This document shows, piece after piece, positions 8,184-17,992 of a DNA stretch of 64,000 bases (positions are counted from its first letter, which is position 1; each line of letters starts with the position of its first letter). A model generated the notes under the pieces. That model searched no databases and was not told the origin of the DNA. It worked only from the letters and a program-made list of their open reading frames with translations. This DNA is from Candidatus Zhuqueibacterota bacterium. GTDB lineage: Bacteria; Zhuqueibacterota; Zhuqueibacteria; Oceanimicrobiales; Oceanimicrobiaceae. The DNA lies in assembly GCA_029262055.1 (NCBI GenBank), contig JAJDAD010000063.1, positions 186,001-250,000 of the forward strand, read 5' to 3'. The position numbers and the translations under genes were made by a program.

Positions 8184-9204
8184 ATCGGCCTCTCCATTCG
8201 GTCTCCTTTTTGACTCTGTCCGATAAAAGCAATTCCACCACTAAGAATACGATTGCCAGAAAGAGCACATACTGGAACCGGTCTTCGTACTGTGCAAATT
8301 TCATCGAGGCGAGTTGCTTCTTTTCCATTTGTGATACTTCTTCATAAATTCTTGCAAGCTTGGTCTCGCCCGTCACAGACTGATAGTATTTCCCTCCGGT
8401 CGTCAATGCGATCTTTTCAAGGGTGATCTGGTCGAGCTTGGTCAGGATGACTTCGCCCTTCCTGTCTTTCTTGAATTCGCGATTACCACGGCGGTCGTAA
8501 ACCGGGATCGGAACTCCTTTTGGGGAACCAATGCCAACCGTGTAAACCACCACGCCTTCGGTTTCCGCGGCTGCAACAACCTGCATCACGTCTTCACCGT
8601 GGTCTTCGCCGTCAGTAATTAATACGAGGACCTTGTACTTCCGCTCCTGGCTTTCAAAACTCTTCATCGCAGTGCTGATGGCTGCACTAACGTTGGTCCC
8701 CGGCTCCGGAATCAGGCTGGGATCCATGATTTCAAGAAAGGTCTTGGCCGCACCATAGTCGAGGGTCAACGGGCATTGCACGAAGGCCTCGCCGGCAAAG
8801 GCTATCAGGCCGACCCGGTCGCCGCGCAACAGGTCGACAAATTCAGAAATCTCGTGTTTCGCTTTGGCCAGGCGGCTTGGTTGAATGTCCTCCGCCAGCA
8901 TCGAGGCCGAGACATCGAGAGCGACGAAAATATCGACGCCCTCGCGCTGGACCTCTTCCAGTCGCGTCCCGATTTGCGGTCGGGCCAGCGCCAGAGTCAT
9001 GGTCAAGATTCCGAGCACGACCAGAGCGGCTTTAATGATTTGGCGCTCGCGGCTCACTGAACCGCTCAGCTTCTTGACCAGGTCGAGGCTACCGAACCGC
9101 GCCATGGCCTGCGCCTTCCACCTGAAGACCGAATAATAAAAGACGATAGCGACCGGGACAAGCAGCAGGAGGATAAAATACTCACTGTCGGCGAAACGCA
9201 GCAT
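8173..9204 (-). CDS. batB: BatB: membrane-anchored von Willebrand factor A protein
   Basis: From ATG 9204 the product has 343 residues. It has an N-terminal membrane helix, a second helix (KAALVVLGILTMTLALA), a VWA domain and a C-terminal helix. The MIDAS metal site is complete: DVSASM, the Thr of TNVSAA, and TDGEDHG. The ATG is one base after the batA stop. An upstream in-frame start at 9270 would lie inside batA and is rejected. Known family role: with MoxR-type ATPases, VWA proteins help metal insertion or complex assembly; the target here is unknown. Confidence 0.88.
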   Translation of the reverse strand: MLRFADSEYFILLLLVPVAIVFYYSVFRWKAQAMARFGSLDLVKKLSGSVSRERQIIKAALVVLGILTMTLALARPQIGTRLEEVQREGVDIFVALDVSASMLAEDIQPSRLAKAKHEISEFVDLLRGDRVGLIAFAGEAFVQCPLTLDYGAAKTFLEIMDPSLIPEPGTNVSAAISTAMKSFESQERKYKVLVLITDGEDHGEDVMQVVAAAETEGVVVYTVGIGSPKGVPIPVYDRRGNREFKKDRKGEVILTKLDQITLEKIALTTGGKYYQSVTGETKLARIYEEVSQMEKKQLASMKFAQYEDRFQYVLFLAIVFLVVELLLSDRVKKETEWRGRFEQ

Positions 9205-9205
9205 A

Positions 9206-10198
9206 CTACGGGATCTTCCTGAACTTTGTGTTTGTGATACTGACCTCGGCAATGACCAAACCGAGGGCAATAAAAAGCAATGACGAAAACAGTTCCTTAA
9301 AACGAGTGTACTGCTTAACCTCTATCTTGGTTTTCTCTAGCTTGTCAATTTCAGCAAAAATCTGGTCGAGGCTCTCTTTGTCGGTGGCGCGGTAGTAGTG
9401 GCCATCTGTCAGACGGGCAATTTCCTTGAGTGAGGCTTCATCTATCTGGACCGGCATTTGAACATAACGCTTACCAAAAATGGGATCGTCGACCGGGTAC
9501 ATGGCGGTGCCGCGCTTGCCGACCCCAACGGTGTAGATTTTGATCCCAAACGCTTGTGCCACCTGAGCGGCAGTTATCGGATCGAGCTGACCCCGGTTGT
9601 TCTGGCCGTCGGTCAGCAAAATGAGTATCTTGCTTTTTGCCTTACTGTCGCGCAAACGATTGCTGGCGTTGGCGATGGCCATCCCGATGGCTGTACCGTC
9701 TTCAATCATACCGCTTTCAACTTCCTGTAGGAAACTGAGCAAAATACCGTAGTCCAGGGTCAACGGACACTGCGTAAAGCTCTTTGCTGAAAAAACCACC
9801 ATGCCGATGCGATCGTTCTTTCGGCCCTGGATAAAGTCGCGCGCGACCAGCTTTGCAGCCTCCAGGCGATTGTGCGGCTTGAAGTCCTCCGCAAGCATGC
9901 TGCTCGAAATATCCAGGGCGAGAACAATGTCGACGCCCTCGGTGATAATCTCATCCTCTGTATGGCTGGACTGCGGACGGGCAAAGCAAACGATAAGCAA
10001 AGCGAGCGCCAGTATCCGAGCGATAAAACCGATGTGCCGGAGCTTTCGCTGACCTGAAACTTTCTGCACATGCTTGACGACATTCAGATTTGAATAGCGC
10101 AAAGTCGCTGGTTTCGCGCGGCGCTTTGTCAGATACCAAAAGGCCAGAAAGGGTAACAGTAGCAGGAGGAAGAGGAATTCAGGATTTGCGAATGTCAT
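9206..10198 (-). CDS. batA: BatA: membrane-anchored von Willebrand factor A protein
   Basis: The 330-residue product has the BatA layout: N-terminal helix (FLFLLLLLPFLAFWYL), a second helix (ILALALLIVCFA), a VWA domain with intact MIDAS (DISSSM, DGTAIG, TDGQNN), and a C-terminal helix. It overlaps the upstream gene by ATGA. It is about the usual family length (roughly 330) and clearly paralogous to BatB. Confidence 0.88.
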   Translation of the reverse strand: MTFANPEFLFLLLLLPFLAFWYLTKRRAKPATLRYSNLNVVKHVQKVSGQRKLRHIGFIARILALALLIVCFARPQSSHTEDEIITEGVDIVLALDISSSMLAEDFKPHNRLEAAKLVARDFIQGRKNDRIGMVVFSAKSFTQCPLTLDYGILLSFLQEVESGMIEDGTAIGMAIANASNRLRDSKAKSKILILLTDGQNNRGQLDPITAAQVAQAFGIKIYTVGVGKRGTAMYPVDDPIFGKRYVQMPVQIDEASLKEIARLTDGHYYRATDKESLDQIFAEIDKLEKTKIEVKQYTRFKELFSSLLFIALGLVIAEVSITNTKFRKIP

Positions 10199-11292
10199 TC
10201 CGTGCCTGCCCCGGTTTTCTCCGTAATTTTCTCTGCCGGCGACGACGCCTCATCAGCCGATGCCGGGGTGGCCTCAGTATCGTCATCGGTCCCGGATGCA
10301 GGCAAATCGTATGTTACTTTGGTACGCTCAACAATTTCAAAAGCCGAGGTCATAACTGACTGGTGTTGCTCATCGCCCGGCTGGAATTTGGCAAATTTCA
10401 CCAGATCGCAAACCTCCAGAAAACGCCGGATGCGTTCAACATTCTCCGGCTCGACGTCTGCCGCAAGCAAGTCATTGGTCAGCTCATAACTCGTCATCTC
10501 CAACGCAACCACAAAATAGCGACCTTCGATGTACCGCCGGATGATCTCGGAAACGCAGACATAGTATTCCTTTATCCTGCCCTCTTGCAACAGGGTTGAC
10601 TCCTGCAGGATGCGTAGTTCTTCCCACGCAACCTGGTCCGCGGGTCGCGGCGGCTCAACCTTGATGGGCAGAATGCCTTTGCCGGCGCGTTGCCGGCGCC
10701 AAATGTAGAGCGAAATCGCCAGCAGGACCAGGAACGCAACAGCCACACTGGTCCAGATGATCAGCTTGCGATAATCACGTTCGATCGGGACCGGCTGTTT
10801 TATGTCACGAATGTCCCCGGCCTCGCTCGGCTCCAGGCTTTTTACGTGGATCTTGATTTTCTGCGTTGCCAGCTCGTGCAGGGTCGAATCACCGGGAAAA
10901 GAGTAGTGATAGACCAGCGGCGGGATCTCAAAATCCCCGACATCAAAAGTCGAAATCGTGTAGTCAACCCGGTCGAGGACCGTGCCATATTCCTCGGCCG
11001 GCGCATGCACACTGTAATCCCGAATCTCAAACGCTCCCAGGTTTGCCGCAAGCTCCGGCACATCCAGATTGATTTCCGGTGAGCGGGTGACCGTGACCGT
11101 GTATTTGATAAGGTCGCCGATAGTTATCGTGCTTTTATCGACCTTGGAGTCGATTGAGATTTCGCCCTGAAACGAGAGGCAGTTCCCAACCAGGCCAAAC
11201 AGCAAGCCAATGACCAAAAAGGTCTTAGCCGGAAACGAGGTCTGCAGTTCCACGAGGGCGTTGTGTGATCTGTTCATTTGCTTTTTGTTCAA
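10195..11292 (-). CDS. BatD-like single-pass membrane protein (paralogue 2)
   Basis: The 365-residue product has a signal anchor, a beta-rich periplasmic part resembling the first BatD domain (TITIGDLIKYTVTVTRSPE...), then PIERDYRKLIIWTS followed by a transmembrane helix. The cytosolic helical tail contains RRYIEGRYFVVALEMTSYEL and FLEVCDLVKFAKFQPG. The same segments recur in the shorter protein at 14201-15151, and a weaker version in BatD. The C-terminal 40 residues are acidic and Thr/Ala-rich. The start is uncertain: TTG 11292 or ATG 11277. It probably forms part of the MoxR/DUF58/Bat complex. Confidence 0.75.
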   Translation of the reverse strand: MNKKQMNRSHNALVELQTSFPAKTFLVIGLLFGLVGNCLSFQGEISIDSKVDKSTITIGDLIKYTVTVTRSPEINLDVPELAANLGAFEIRDYSVHAPAEEYGTVLDRVDYTISTFDVGDFEIPPLVYHYSFPGDSTLHELATQKIKIHVKSLEPSEAGDIRDIKQPVPIERDYRKLIIWTSVAVAFLVLLAISLYIWRRQRAGKGILPIKVEPPRPADQVAWEELRILQESTLLQEGRIKEYYVCVSEIIRRYIEGRYFVVALEMTSYELTNDLLAADVEPENVERIRRFLEVCDLVKFAKFQPGDEQHQSVMTSAFEIVERTKVTYDLPASGTDDDTEATPASADEASSPAEKITEKTGAGTE

Positions 11293-11333
11293 AAACCGAA
11301 CCGCGGGTCCGTTTACGTCCGGATCAGGTCGCG

Positions 11334-12272
11334 TTATATTTTGCTTTCGTAAATCTCAACTGCCTCTGCCCGCATCATGCGTTTCACCAACCGATCGTAA
11401 GCTTCCTGCTGTTTTTCCCGAATTACTTCCTGCATCACCTGTGGCCGCGCCTCGGCAAACGATTTTGTCGAGACCACATTACCTTCCTCGTCTTTTTCAG
11501 AATAGCGTTGCTGATGCGCTTTGTAGTAGGTTTCGAGATCGGTTTCATCCACATTGACTTCAGTTGCGATTTCCTCTTCCAGCAGCTTTTGCACCATCAG
11601 ATTTTTTTTCGCTTGAAACGCGCCGGCAACCACGCTTTTGTCCTTTTCCAATCCCTTGCGTTTGGCCGTGTCATAAAGCAACTCAGTCGCGATAAACTGC
11701 TTCAGAAAATCGACTTTTTGGCTTTTTTCGGTAAGCTGCGATTTCATGAATGGCGGCAGTTGCGAGATCTCGTAGTTCAAGTCGCCGGTGGTTATCCGGC
11801 GCTTTCCGATCTTGGCGATGACTTCACCCGGCCGGCTTTTCTGCGCCTGCTTCGGTTCAAGCAGCGCTGACTCTTCCAGTGCTTGCTGCGCATCAGTGGA
11901 CCTGTCCAACCGTTCCAGGCACTCGACGATGCGTTTGTTGGTTTCATCCAACAAAGGGGTTGTGGGATAAAAGTGTTTGACCTTCAGATAGTAGGTCAGG
12001 GCGTTTTCATAGTCGTGCAAACGTTCGAAGTAGATTTCCGCGACAGTATAATTAACGTTGGCGGCCTCCGTGTCATCCTGGTCGTAGCTATCCAGATAAA
12101 ATTCATACTGTGACACCGCCTGATGGTAAAGCTGCCGGTTGTAGAGAGCGCTGGCGTAATCCCGCACTGTGTCTCTGTCAAATTTTGGGCTGTCCGCATT
12201 CTGACAACCCAAGAGGACAGAAAGGGCGATGAAGCCGGCGGGCGCCAGGCTTGCAACTTTCGCAAAATTCAT
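11334..12272 (-). CDS. Lipoprotein with TPR-like front and SurA-like chaperone module, no parvulin domain
   Basis: The product is 312 residues from ATG 12272, which is preceded by CGGAGGG. The lipobox is LLGC. Residues about 30-125 are TPR-like helices (LYHQAVSQYEFYL; AEIYFERLHDYENALTYYLKV). From about residue 145 the sequence follows the SurA/peptidyl-prolyl isomerase N-domain pattern (VIAKIGKRRITTGDLNYEI...LKQFIATELLYDTAKRKGL). The family's final helix follows (FAEARPQVMQEVIREKQQEAYDRLV). The parvulin catalytic domain that would normally sit between is absent, so it is probably a holdase rather than an isomerase. It sits inside the Bat operon, between the DUF58 gene and the BatD-like gene. 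Confidence 0.7.
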   Translation of the reverse strand: MNFAKVASLAPAGFIALSVLLGCQNADSPKFDRDTVRDYASALYNRQLYHQAVSQYEFYLDSYDQDDTEAANVNYTVAEIYFERLHDYENALTYYLKVKHFYPTTPLLDETNKRIVECLERLDRSTDAQQALEESALLEPKQAQKSRPGEVIAKIGKRRITTGDLNYEISQLPPFMKSQLTEKSQKVDFLKQFIATELLYDTAKRKGLEKDKSVVAGAFQAKKNLMVQKLLEEEIATEVNVDETDLETYYKAHQQRYSEKDEEGNVVSTKSFAEARPQVMQEVIREKQQEAYDRLVKRMMRAEAVEIYESKI

Positions 12273-12299
12273 AATTCCCTCCGTGAGTACATGCACTGC

Positions 12300-13178
12300 C
12301 TAGTGAAATCGTTTGGCACGTGACTTAAAAAACCGAATGAGCGGTTCGACATAGGACACGTCGGTGCGGATGTCGATGGAATCAACGCTCATGGAGCGCA
12401 ACAGACGATCACGCTTTTCTTTCAGGATCGAGTTTTCCTTTGTAAACATCGTCCGGGTGGTGGAGTTCGTCGTATCCAGCAGAACCACCTCTCCGGTCTC
12501 AGCGTCTTCAAGTTCAACCAAACCTATATTGGGCAGCTCCAGCTCGCGCGGGTCGGTAATCGTAATCGCGATCAGGTCGTGGCGCTTGTTCGCGATTTGC
12601 AGCGCCTTCTGATAGTCCTCCGAAATGAAATCGGACACCAGGAATACAACAGAACGCCGGTGAATAACATGGCTCAAGTACTCAAGAGCCATTGATAAGT
12701 CGGTGCCCTTCCCCTCCGGCTTGTGATAAAGAAGCTCGCGCAAAACGCGCAGCACGTGCGATTTTCCTTTCTTGGGCGGCACGAACTTCTCGATGCGGTC
12801 GGTGAAGATAATCAGGCCAACTTTGTCGTTGTTCTTGATGGCAGAGAAGGCCAGCAAGGCGCAAATCTCTATGGCAATTTCACCCTTCATCCGCTCCACG
12901 GTGCCGAAGTTTCCAGAAGAGCTTACATCCACGATCAGCATGACGGTCAGTTCGCGCTCCTCCTCAAAGACCTTCACAAAGGGATGCCCCATTCTGGCGG
13001 AGACATTCCAGTCGATGGTTCTGATATCGTCGCCGATCTGATACTCGCGTACTTCGGCAAACTCCATCCCGCGCCCCTTAAAGACAGAATGGTACTCGCC
13101 GGAAAAAACGTCATTCACCAGACCGCGCGTCTGGATCTCAATTCGTTTAACTTTTTTGAGAATATCTTTGGGGATCAC
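12300..13178 (-). CDS. DUF58 protein (MoxR partner)
   Basis: The 292-residue soluble product carries the DUF58 signature (GEYHSVFKGRGMEFAEVREYQIGDDIRTIDWNV, here read in parts) followed by a VWA-like fold with DVSSSG as a partial MIDAS. The GTG start shares one base with the moxR stop (TAGTG), which indicates coupling. DUF58 proteins nearly always accompany MoxR AAA+ ATPases. Confidence 0.9.
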   Translation of the reverse strand: MIPKDILKKVKRIEIQTRGLVNDVFSGEYHSVFKGRGMEFAEVREYQIGDDIRTIDWNVSARMGHPFVKVFEEERELTVMLIVDVSSSGNFGTVERMKGEIAIEICALLAFSAIKNNDKVGLIIFTDRIEKFVPPKKGKSHVLRVLRELLYHKPEGKGTDLSMALEYLSHVIHRRSVVFLVSDFISEDYQKALQIANKRHDLIAITITDPRELELPNIGLVELEDAETGEVVLLDTTNSTTRTMFTKENSILKEKRDRLLRSMSVDSIDIRTDVSYVEPLIRFFKSRAKRFH

Positions 13179-14170
13179 TAGGGCACTTCGATTTTGTTCA
13201 GGACTTTTCTGACCACATCCTCCGAGGTCAACTCTTCGGCCTCGGCCTCATAGGTAACGATGACGCGGTGGCGCAGAACATCCATTCCAATCGAGCGGAT
13301 GTCTTCAGGAGTTACATATCCGCGGCGGCGGAGAAAGGCATGTGCTTTGGCAGCCTGGTGCAGGTTGATCGACGCTCTTGGCGAGGCGCCAAAGGCAATC
13401 AGATCCTGCAACTCCTCCAAACCGTATTCCTTGGGATTGCGCGTCGCAAAAACAATGTCGATAATGTAGCGCTCGACCTTTTCGTCGATATAAACCTCGC
13501 TGACCAGAGAACGTGCTGAGATGATCTCATCCGGAGAAACCACGGGTTGGACGGTGGGCTTCTTCTCCGACGCCATCCGGCGCATAATCTCCAGTTCCTC
13601 TTCCTTGTTGGGGTAGCCCACTGATAGTTTCAACATGAAGCGGTCTACTTGCGCTTCGGGCAACGGGTAGGTTCCTTCCTGCTCAATTGGATTTTGAGTG
13701 GCGAGGACCAGGAAAGGGTCATCGAGCGGGAACGTGTTTTCGCCAATGGTGACCTGCCGCTCCATCATCGCTTCCAGCAGTGCGGACTGGACTTTGGCGG
13801 GGGAACGGTTTATTTCGTCGGCCAGCACCAGATTGGAAAAAATCGGCCCCTTCTTTGTCGAAAACTCACCCTTCCTTTGATCGTAGATCAGGGTACCGAG
13901 AAGGTCCGCAGGCAGCAGATCCGGTGTAAACTGAATGCGCTGGAACCTGGTCTGAATCGTGGACGAGAGCGTATTGACCGCCAGGGTCTTAGCCAGCCCG
14001 GGCACGCCTTCCAGTAGGACATGCCCATTGGTGAGCAGACCGATCAGCAGGCGCTCGATCATATACTTCTGACCGACGATAACCTTGGCGACTTCGCCCG
14101 TTATCTTCTCAACAAATTCGCTTTCTTTTGCTATTCGCTTGTTTATGGCCTCAATGTCGACTGTTGCCAT
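13178..14170 (-). CDS. moxR: MoxR-type AAA+ ATPase
   Basis: The 330-residue product has the MoxR Walker A GVPGLAKT, Walker B VLADEINRSP, sensor ATQNPIEQEGTYPLPEAQ and the C-terminal lid domain. It is the standard length. It starts at ATG 14170 with GGAGGG upstream. It is the ATPase motor of the Bat gene set and is thought to act as a chaperone-like ATPase with VWA proteins. Confidence 0.95.
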   Translation of the reverse strand: MATVDIEAINKRIAKESEFVEKITGEVAKVIVGQKYMIERLLIGLLTNGHVLLEGVPGLAKTLAVNTLSSTIQTRFQRIQFTPDLLPADLLGTLIYDQRKGEFSTKKGPIFSNLVLADEINRSPAKVQSALLEAMMERQVTIGENTFPLDDPFLVLATQNPIEQEGTYPLPEAQVDRFMLKLSVGYPNKEEELEIMRRMASEKKPTVQPVVSPDEIISARSLVSEVYIDEKVERYIIDIVFATRNPKEYGLEELQDLIAFGASPRASINLHQAAKAHAFLRRRGYVTPEDIRSIGMDVLRHRVIVTYEAEAEELTSEDVVRKVLNKIEVP

Positions 14171-14200
14171 TTACCCTCCTGACTATTTACTGTACTTAAA

Positions 14201-15151
14201 CTATGTGCCGGTTTCGTTTTCAACTAAATCGCGTCTCCGGTACTCTTGCAAGATTTCCTCGGTGAGTGCATAGGCACGATCCAGCCTGCTCTGCTCAATC
14301 TGCCCACCGGAAAACTTGGCAACGTCGCAAGCGTCGAGAATCTCATTGCTCGCATCGACTGTTTTTTGTTCCAGGCCGTGCAAGAGCAGCGCGCTGCTGA
14401 TTTCCTGTGTCGCCATGCCGCCGGTATCCAGCCCGAACTTCTCAGCAAGATATCTGCGCCACAATTTGGCCAGTGCGGAAAATGCCTCGACCTTTTCAGA
14501 GCCTTCAGGATCTACGTTCTTGCTCAAATCAGCAAGATACTTATCCTCGACCGGGCCGGCCGATTCCGCCAACTTCAGACGCTCCGCCGCCCGGGCACGC
14601 TTACGTTTGATGCCGAACACTGCGGCAATTGCCAACGCAAAAACGAACAGTATGGCACTGGTCCATAAGATGTACCGTTTGTAATCGCGTTCGATGATCG
14701 GCGGTGTCACTTCGACTTCCAGCCGGTTGGTGACCAGATGATGCTTCTTGTCTGTAATCGTGTCGCGGTACTCGATGATAGCAGCATCCACGTAGGCCAT
14801 TCCGAGCGCCTTGGGCTGCAAGATGAACTCGTAGGTCTTTACTGCCACCTTCGTGCCCTGTTTCTCCCCAACCCAGTTGGAGGATGCGTTCTCCACCACC
14901 TCCAGATTTGTCAGAACCGGTACTTCGACATTTTCGATTTCGAACCTGCCAAGGTCACCTTGCCAGGTTACCTTAATCGCCAAGCTCACGCTCCGGTTCT
15001 GTGCCACCTGCCGCGCCGACACTCCGACACTCGCCGTAACCTCGGCAGCATAATTGGGGGCGGAGGTCCCGGTGGAGTCCAAATCCTGGGAATAGCAAAG
15101 GCCCGGGCCGAACGAAAGAATGAGTGGAATTGTATAATTCAGTACATTCAT
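14201..15151 (-). CDS. BatD-like single-pass membrane protein (paralogue 1)
   Basis: The 316-residue product has a signal peptide ending near CYSQ, a beta-rich periplasmic domain, the segment PIIERDYKRYILWTS followed by a transmembrane helix, and a cytosolic tail. The tail contains WRRYLAEKFGLDTGGMATQEI and ILDACDVAKFSGGQ. These match the second paralogue at 10195-11292, so two related proteins flank moxR-DUF58-SurA-like. It is the first gene of the Bat operon; a hairpin terminator separates it from the gene upstream. Confidence 0.75.
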   Translation of the reverse strand: MNVLNYTIPLILSFGPGLCYSQDLDSTGTSAPNYAAEVTASVGVSARQVAQNRSVSLAIKVTWQGDLGRFEIENVEVPVLTNLEVVENASSNWVGEKQGTKVAVKTYEFILQPKALGMAYVDAAIIEYRDTITDKKHHLVTNRLEVEVTPPIIERDYKRYILWTSAILFVFALAIAAVFGIKRKRARAAERLKLAESAGPVEDKYLADLSKNVDPEGSEKVEAFSALAKLWRRYLAEKFGLDTGGMATQEISSALLLHGLEQKTVDASNEILDACDVAKFSGGQIEQSRLDRAYALTEEILQEYRRRDLVENETGT

Positions 15152-15235
15152 TTTAAAAAAATTCGAATATGTATACTTTGATTAAAAACGAAAGTTCCAG
15201 CAGATCTGGCCGGGTCCTGGCCTGCAGCGTACAAC

Positions 15236-15289
15236 AAAAAAGCCGAATCAAGAAACAACCTGACCAAAGGCAGCAATCGAGATTCGGCT
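15236..15289 (-). terminator. Terminator after the TPR lipoprotein gene
   Basis: Perfect 9-bp arms AGCCGAATC (15241-15249) and GATTCGGCT (15281-15289) flank a 31-base loop. On the minus strand they are followed by TTTTT (15236-15240). The element separates the lipoprotein gene from the Bat operon. Confidence 0.6.
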
Positions 15290-15310
15290 GGCTATAAGAT
15301 CTAGTTCAAA

Positions 15311-15826
15311 TCAGTTAGACTCAACCCCTCCATCAGCACCATCGCTACCGACCAGGTTAAGAAGCTGCTCGTCAACGTCCTTGCCCAGGTGCTCCAATTC
15401 CCACTTGACACTCTCCGCCAGTTCACTTTCAGGGTGTTGCTGCAAAAACTCAGCATAAGCGGTTTTGGCGGCATCAAAATCCTGCAAGTCGTTTGCGTAA
15501 ATGAAGCCAATCATAAACCTGGCCCTCGAGACAAACTCACTTTGCGGATGTTTCTCGATCAAGCGCTGCTGCAGCTCGATAGCTTTGCGAAAGTCATGTA
15601 TGTTGTTATAATAGAGGAAGGCAGCTCTTTGCAACGATTCGTCAGCTTTCCCGCCACTCGGATATTCACGGGCGAGCTTCTCATATCCGTAAATTGCTTC
15701 CTCAAAGTTCTCTTCCTCTTCAAATGCCATAGATGCCTTGTACAAATCTTCCTCGGACTCTTTCTTGCCACAGGAAAAAAGTGCCAAAGTGATCAGTAGA
15801 ATCAACGATCCCCGAACAGCTTTCAT
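15311..15826 (-). CDS. Small TPR lipoprotein
   Basis: The 171-residue product has a lipoprotein signal (LITLALFSC; Cys about residue 19) and three TPR-like repeats (FEEAIYGYEKLAREYPSG; FRKAIELQQRLIEKHPQS; FDAAKTAYAEFLQQHPES). It resembles BamD or YbgF-type TPR lipoproteins but is shorter than BamD, so I do not assign it to the BAM complex. AGGAAAGCG before the ATG could be its ribosome site. A terminator follows it. Confidence 0.75.
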   Translation of the reverse strand: MKAVRGSLILLITLALFSCGKKESEEDLYKASMAFEEEENFEEAIYGYEKLAREYPSGGKADESLQRAAFLYYNNIHDFRKAIELQQRLIEKHPQSEFVSRARFMIGFIYANDLQDFDAAKTAYAEFLQQHPESELAESVKWELEHLGKDVDEQLLNLVGSDGADGGVESN

Positions 15827-15944
15827 GTTTTCGCTTTCCTCCGGTTAAACTCTGCTAAAGTCTGTTTTAGTTAATTTATTGGTCCAAAGCAAGCATTTTC
15901 TAAAACAAGAGCAGCGGCCATTCCAGCACATTCTACCCACAGCA

Positions 15945-15972
15945 GGAAAAGAGGCGAGAAAAGAATCTCGCC
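15945..15972 (-). terminator. Terminator after dnaK
   Basis: The arms GGCGAGA (15953-15959) and TCTCGCC (15966-15972) form a perfect 7-bp stem with a 6-base loop. On the minus strand TTTT follows two bases later. Confidence 0.7.
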
Positions 15973-15996
15973 CCTCCGATTGCTCAAGAAATAGTG

Positions 15997-17898
15997 TTAG
16001 CTTTTGGATTTGTCATCGTCGACCACTTCAAAGTCAGCCTCTTCGACTTTTTCGTCTTTCGGCGCATCATCAGCAGGCTGGGCATCGCCACCATCCGCAC
16101 CTTGCTCCTGATACATCTTGGACGCCATTTCGTTCCAGACTTGATTCAACGCCTCGGTTGAAGACTTCATCTCCTCCGGGTTGTCCGATTTGATAGCCTC
16201 CTTCACCCGTCCGACTGCAGCTTCTAACTTACCTTTGTCATCCGCAGAAAGTTTGTCACCCATTTCGGCGATGTTCTTCTCTGTCTGATAAACGAGTTGA
16301 TCGGCCTGATTATGGACATCGACAGACTCGCGTTTCTTCTTATCCTCAGCCGCGTGGCTTTTGGCGTCACCCTTCATCTTCTCCACTTCCTCCTTGGACA
16401 AACCGGTTGCGGCCTCGATGCGGATCTTCTGCTCTTTGCTCGTGGCTTTGTCCTTGGCAGATACATTCAAGATGCCATTCGCGTCGATGTCAAACGTCAC
16501 CTCAATTTGAGGAATGCCTCGCTGTGCGGGCGGGATACCATCCAGAATAAACTTGCCAAGAGTACGGTTGTCGAGCGCCATCTCGCGTTCGCCCTGCAGA
16601 ATATTGATCTCCACAGAGGTCTGATTGTCGCCGGCCGTCGAGAAAATCTCTGACTTCTGGGTCGGGATGGTCGTATTCGATTCGATCAACTTGGTGGTTA
16701 CACCACCCAGTGTTTCGATACCCAGAGAAAGCGGCGTAACGTCAAGCAGAAGAACGTCCTTAACATCGCCCGACAAAACGCCACCTTGAATCGCGGCGCC
16801 AACAGCGACGACCTCATCCGGATTTACACCTCGGTGGGGTTCTTTGCCGAACAAGTCTTTGACCATTTCCTGCACTTTGGGCATCCTGGTGGAGCCGCCA
16901 ACCAGCACGACTTCGTCTATTTCGGATGCCTTCAGGCCGGAGTCTTTCAATGCTGCCTTGCAAGGTTCCAGTGTACGCCGAAAAAGATCTTCGCTCAACT
17001 GCTCAAACTTCGCCCTGGTCATCGTGAGGTTGAGGTGCTTCGGCCCGGAATCCGTAGCCGTGATGAACGGAAGGTTGATGTCGGTTTGAGCGACCGTCGA
17101 TAACTCACACTTGGTCTTTTCCGCGGCTTCTTTTAAGCGCTGCACGGCCATCGGGTCCTTGGAAAGATCGACTCCCTCTTGCTTCTTAAACTCATCGACT
17201 ATCCAGTCGATTATCCGTTGGTCAAAATCGTCACCGCCAAGATGGGTATCGCCGTTGGTCGACTTGACCTCAAACACGCCATCGCCAATCTCCAGGATCG
17301 AAATATCAAAAGTACCGCCACCGAGATCGTAGACGGCAATCTTTTGCTCGGTCTTTTTATCCAGACCGTAAGCCAATGAAGCTGCTGTCGGTTCATTGAT
17401 AATGCGCTTTACTTCCAACCCGGCGATTTCACCAGCCTCTTTCGTCGCCTGGCGCTGGCTGTCATTGAAGTAGGCCGGGACCGTGACTACGGCTGCAGTG
17501 ACCTTTTGTCCCAGATAGTCTTCCGCGGTCTGCTTCATCTTCTGCAGGACCATGGCAGACAATTCTTGCGGCGAATACTCCTTGTCTTCTATTTTCACTT
17601 TGGCGACATCGTTGGAACCTTTTACAACCTGATAGGGGACTTCACTTATTTCAGTCCCTACCTCGCCGAAACGACGTCCCATAAACCGCTTTATTGAAAA
17701 AATGGTATTCTCAGGGTTGGTGATAGCCTGTCTCTTGGCGACCTGCCCAACAAGCCGCTCGCCGTTCTTTGAGAAAGCTATAATCGAGGGTGTCGTTCTG
17801 GCCCCCTCAGCATTTGGGATCACCACCGGGTCCGCACCTTCCATGACTGCCACACAGGAGTTGGTGGTCCCCAAATCGATACCGATAATCTTACCCAT
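15997..17898 (-). CDS. dnaK: DnaK (Hsp70) chaperone
   Basis: The 633-residue product is a complete Hsp70. The N-terminus [18 protein letters not shown] is the first phosphate-binding loop, [14 protein letters not shown] the second, and [13 protein letters not shown] the adenosine motif. The substrate-binding domain and helical lid follow, ending in an acidic tail ([11 protein letters not shown]). It is transcribed alone, with a sigma54-type promoter in front and a terminator behind. No CIRCE repeat is visible. grpE is not in the window. Confidence 0.98.
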   Translation of the reverse strand: MGKIIGIDLGTTNSCVAVMEGADPVVIPNAEGARTTPSIIAFSKNGERLVGQVAKRQAITNPENTIFSIKRFMGRRFGEVGTEISEVPYQVVKGSNDVAKVKIEDKEYSPQELSAMVLQKMKQTAEDYLGQKVTAAVVTVPAYFNDSQRQATKEAGEIAGLEVKRIINEPTAASLAYGLDKKTEQKIAVYDLGGGTFDISILEIGDGVFEVKSTNGDTHLGGDDFDQRIIDWIVDEFKKQEGVDLSKDPMAVQRLKEAAEKTKCELSTVAQTDINLPFITATDSGPKHLNLTMTRAKFEQLSEDLFRRTLEPCKAALKDSGLKASEIDEVVLVGGSTRMPKVQEMVKDLFGKEPHRGVNPDEVVAVGAAIQGGVLSGDVKDVLLLDVTPLSLGIETLGGVTTKLIESNTTIPTQKSEIFSTAGDNQTSVEINILQGEREMALDNRTLGKFILDGIPPAQRGIPQIEVTFDIDANGILNVSAKDKATSKEQKIRIEAATGLSKEEVEKMKGDAKSHAAEDKKKRESVDVHNQADQLVYQTEKNIAEMGDKLSADDKGKLEAAVGRVKEAIKSDNPEEMKSSTEALNQVWNEMASKMYQEQGADGGDAQPADDAPKDEKVEEADFEVVDDDKSKS

Positions 17899-17976
17899 AA
17901 TAAACGTCTCCTTGAATCAGATGTATTGCAAATACTTGTGAAGTTTTTCGAGTCTTACATTTCGTTGCCTGCTCAA

Positions 17977-17992
17977 AGCAAACACTATGCCA
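17977..17992 (-). promoter_or_regulatory. Sigma54-type -24/-12 promoter of dnaK
   Basis: The minus strand reads TGGCATAGTGTTTGCT, with GG and GC 10 bases apart. The predicted start near 17966 gives a 5' leader of about 68 bases. I see no convincing sigma70 hexamer pair or CIRCE element in 17899-18117. Confidence 0.7.
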
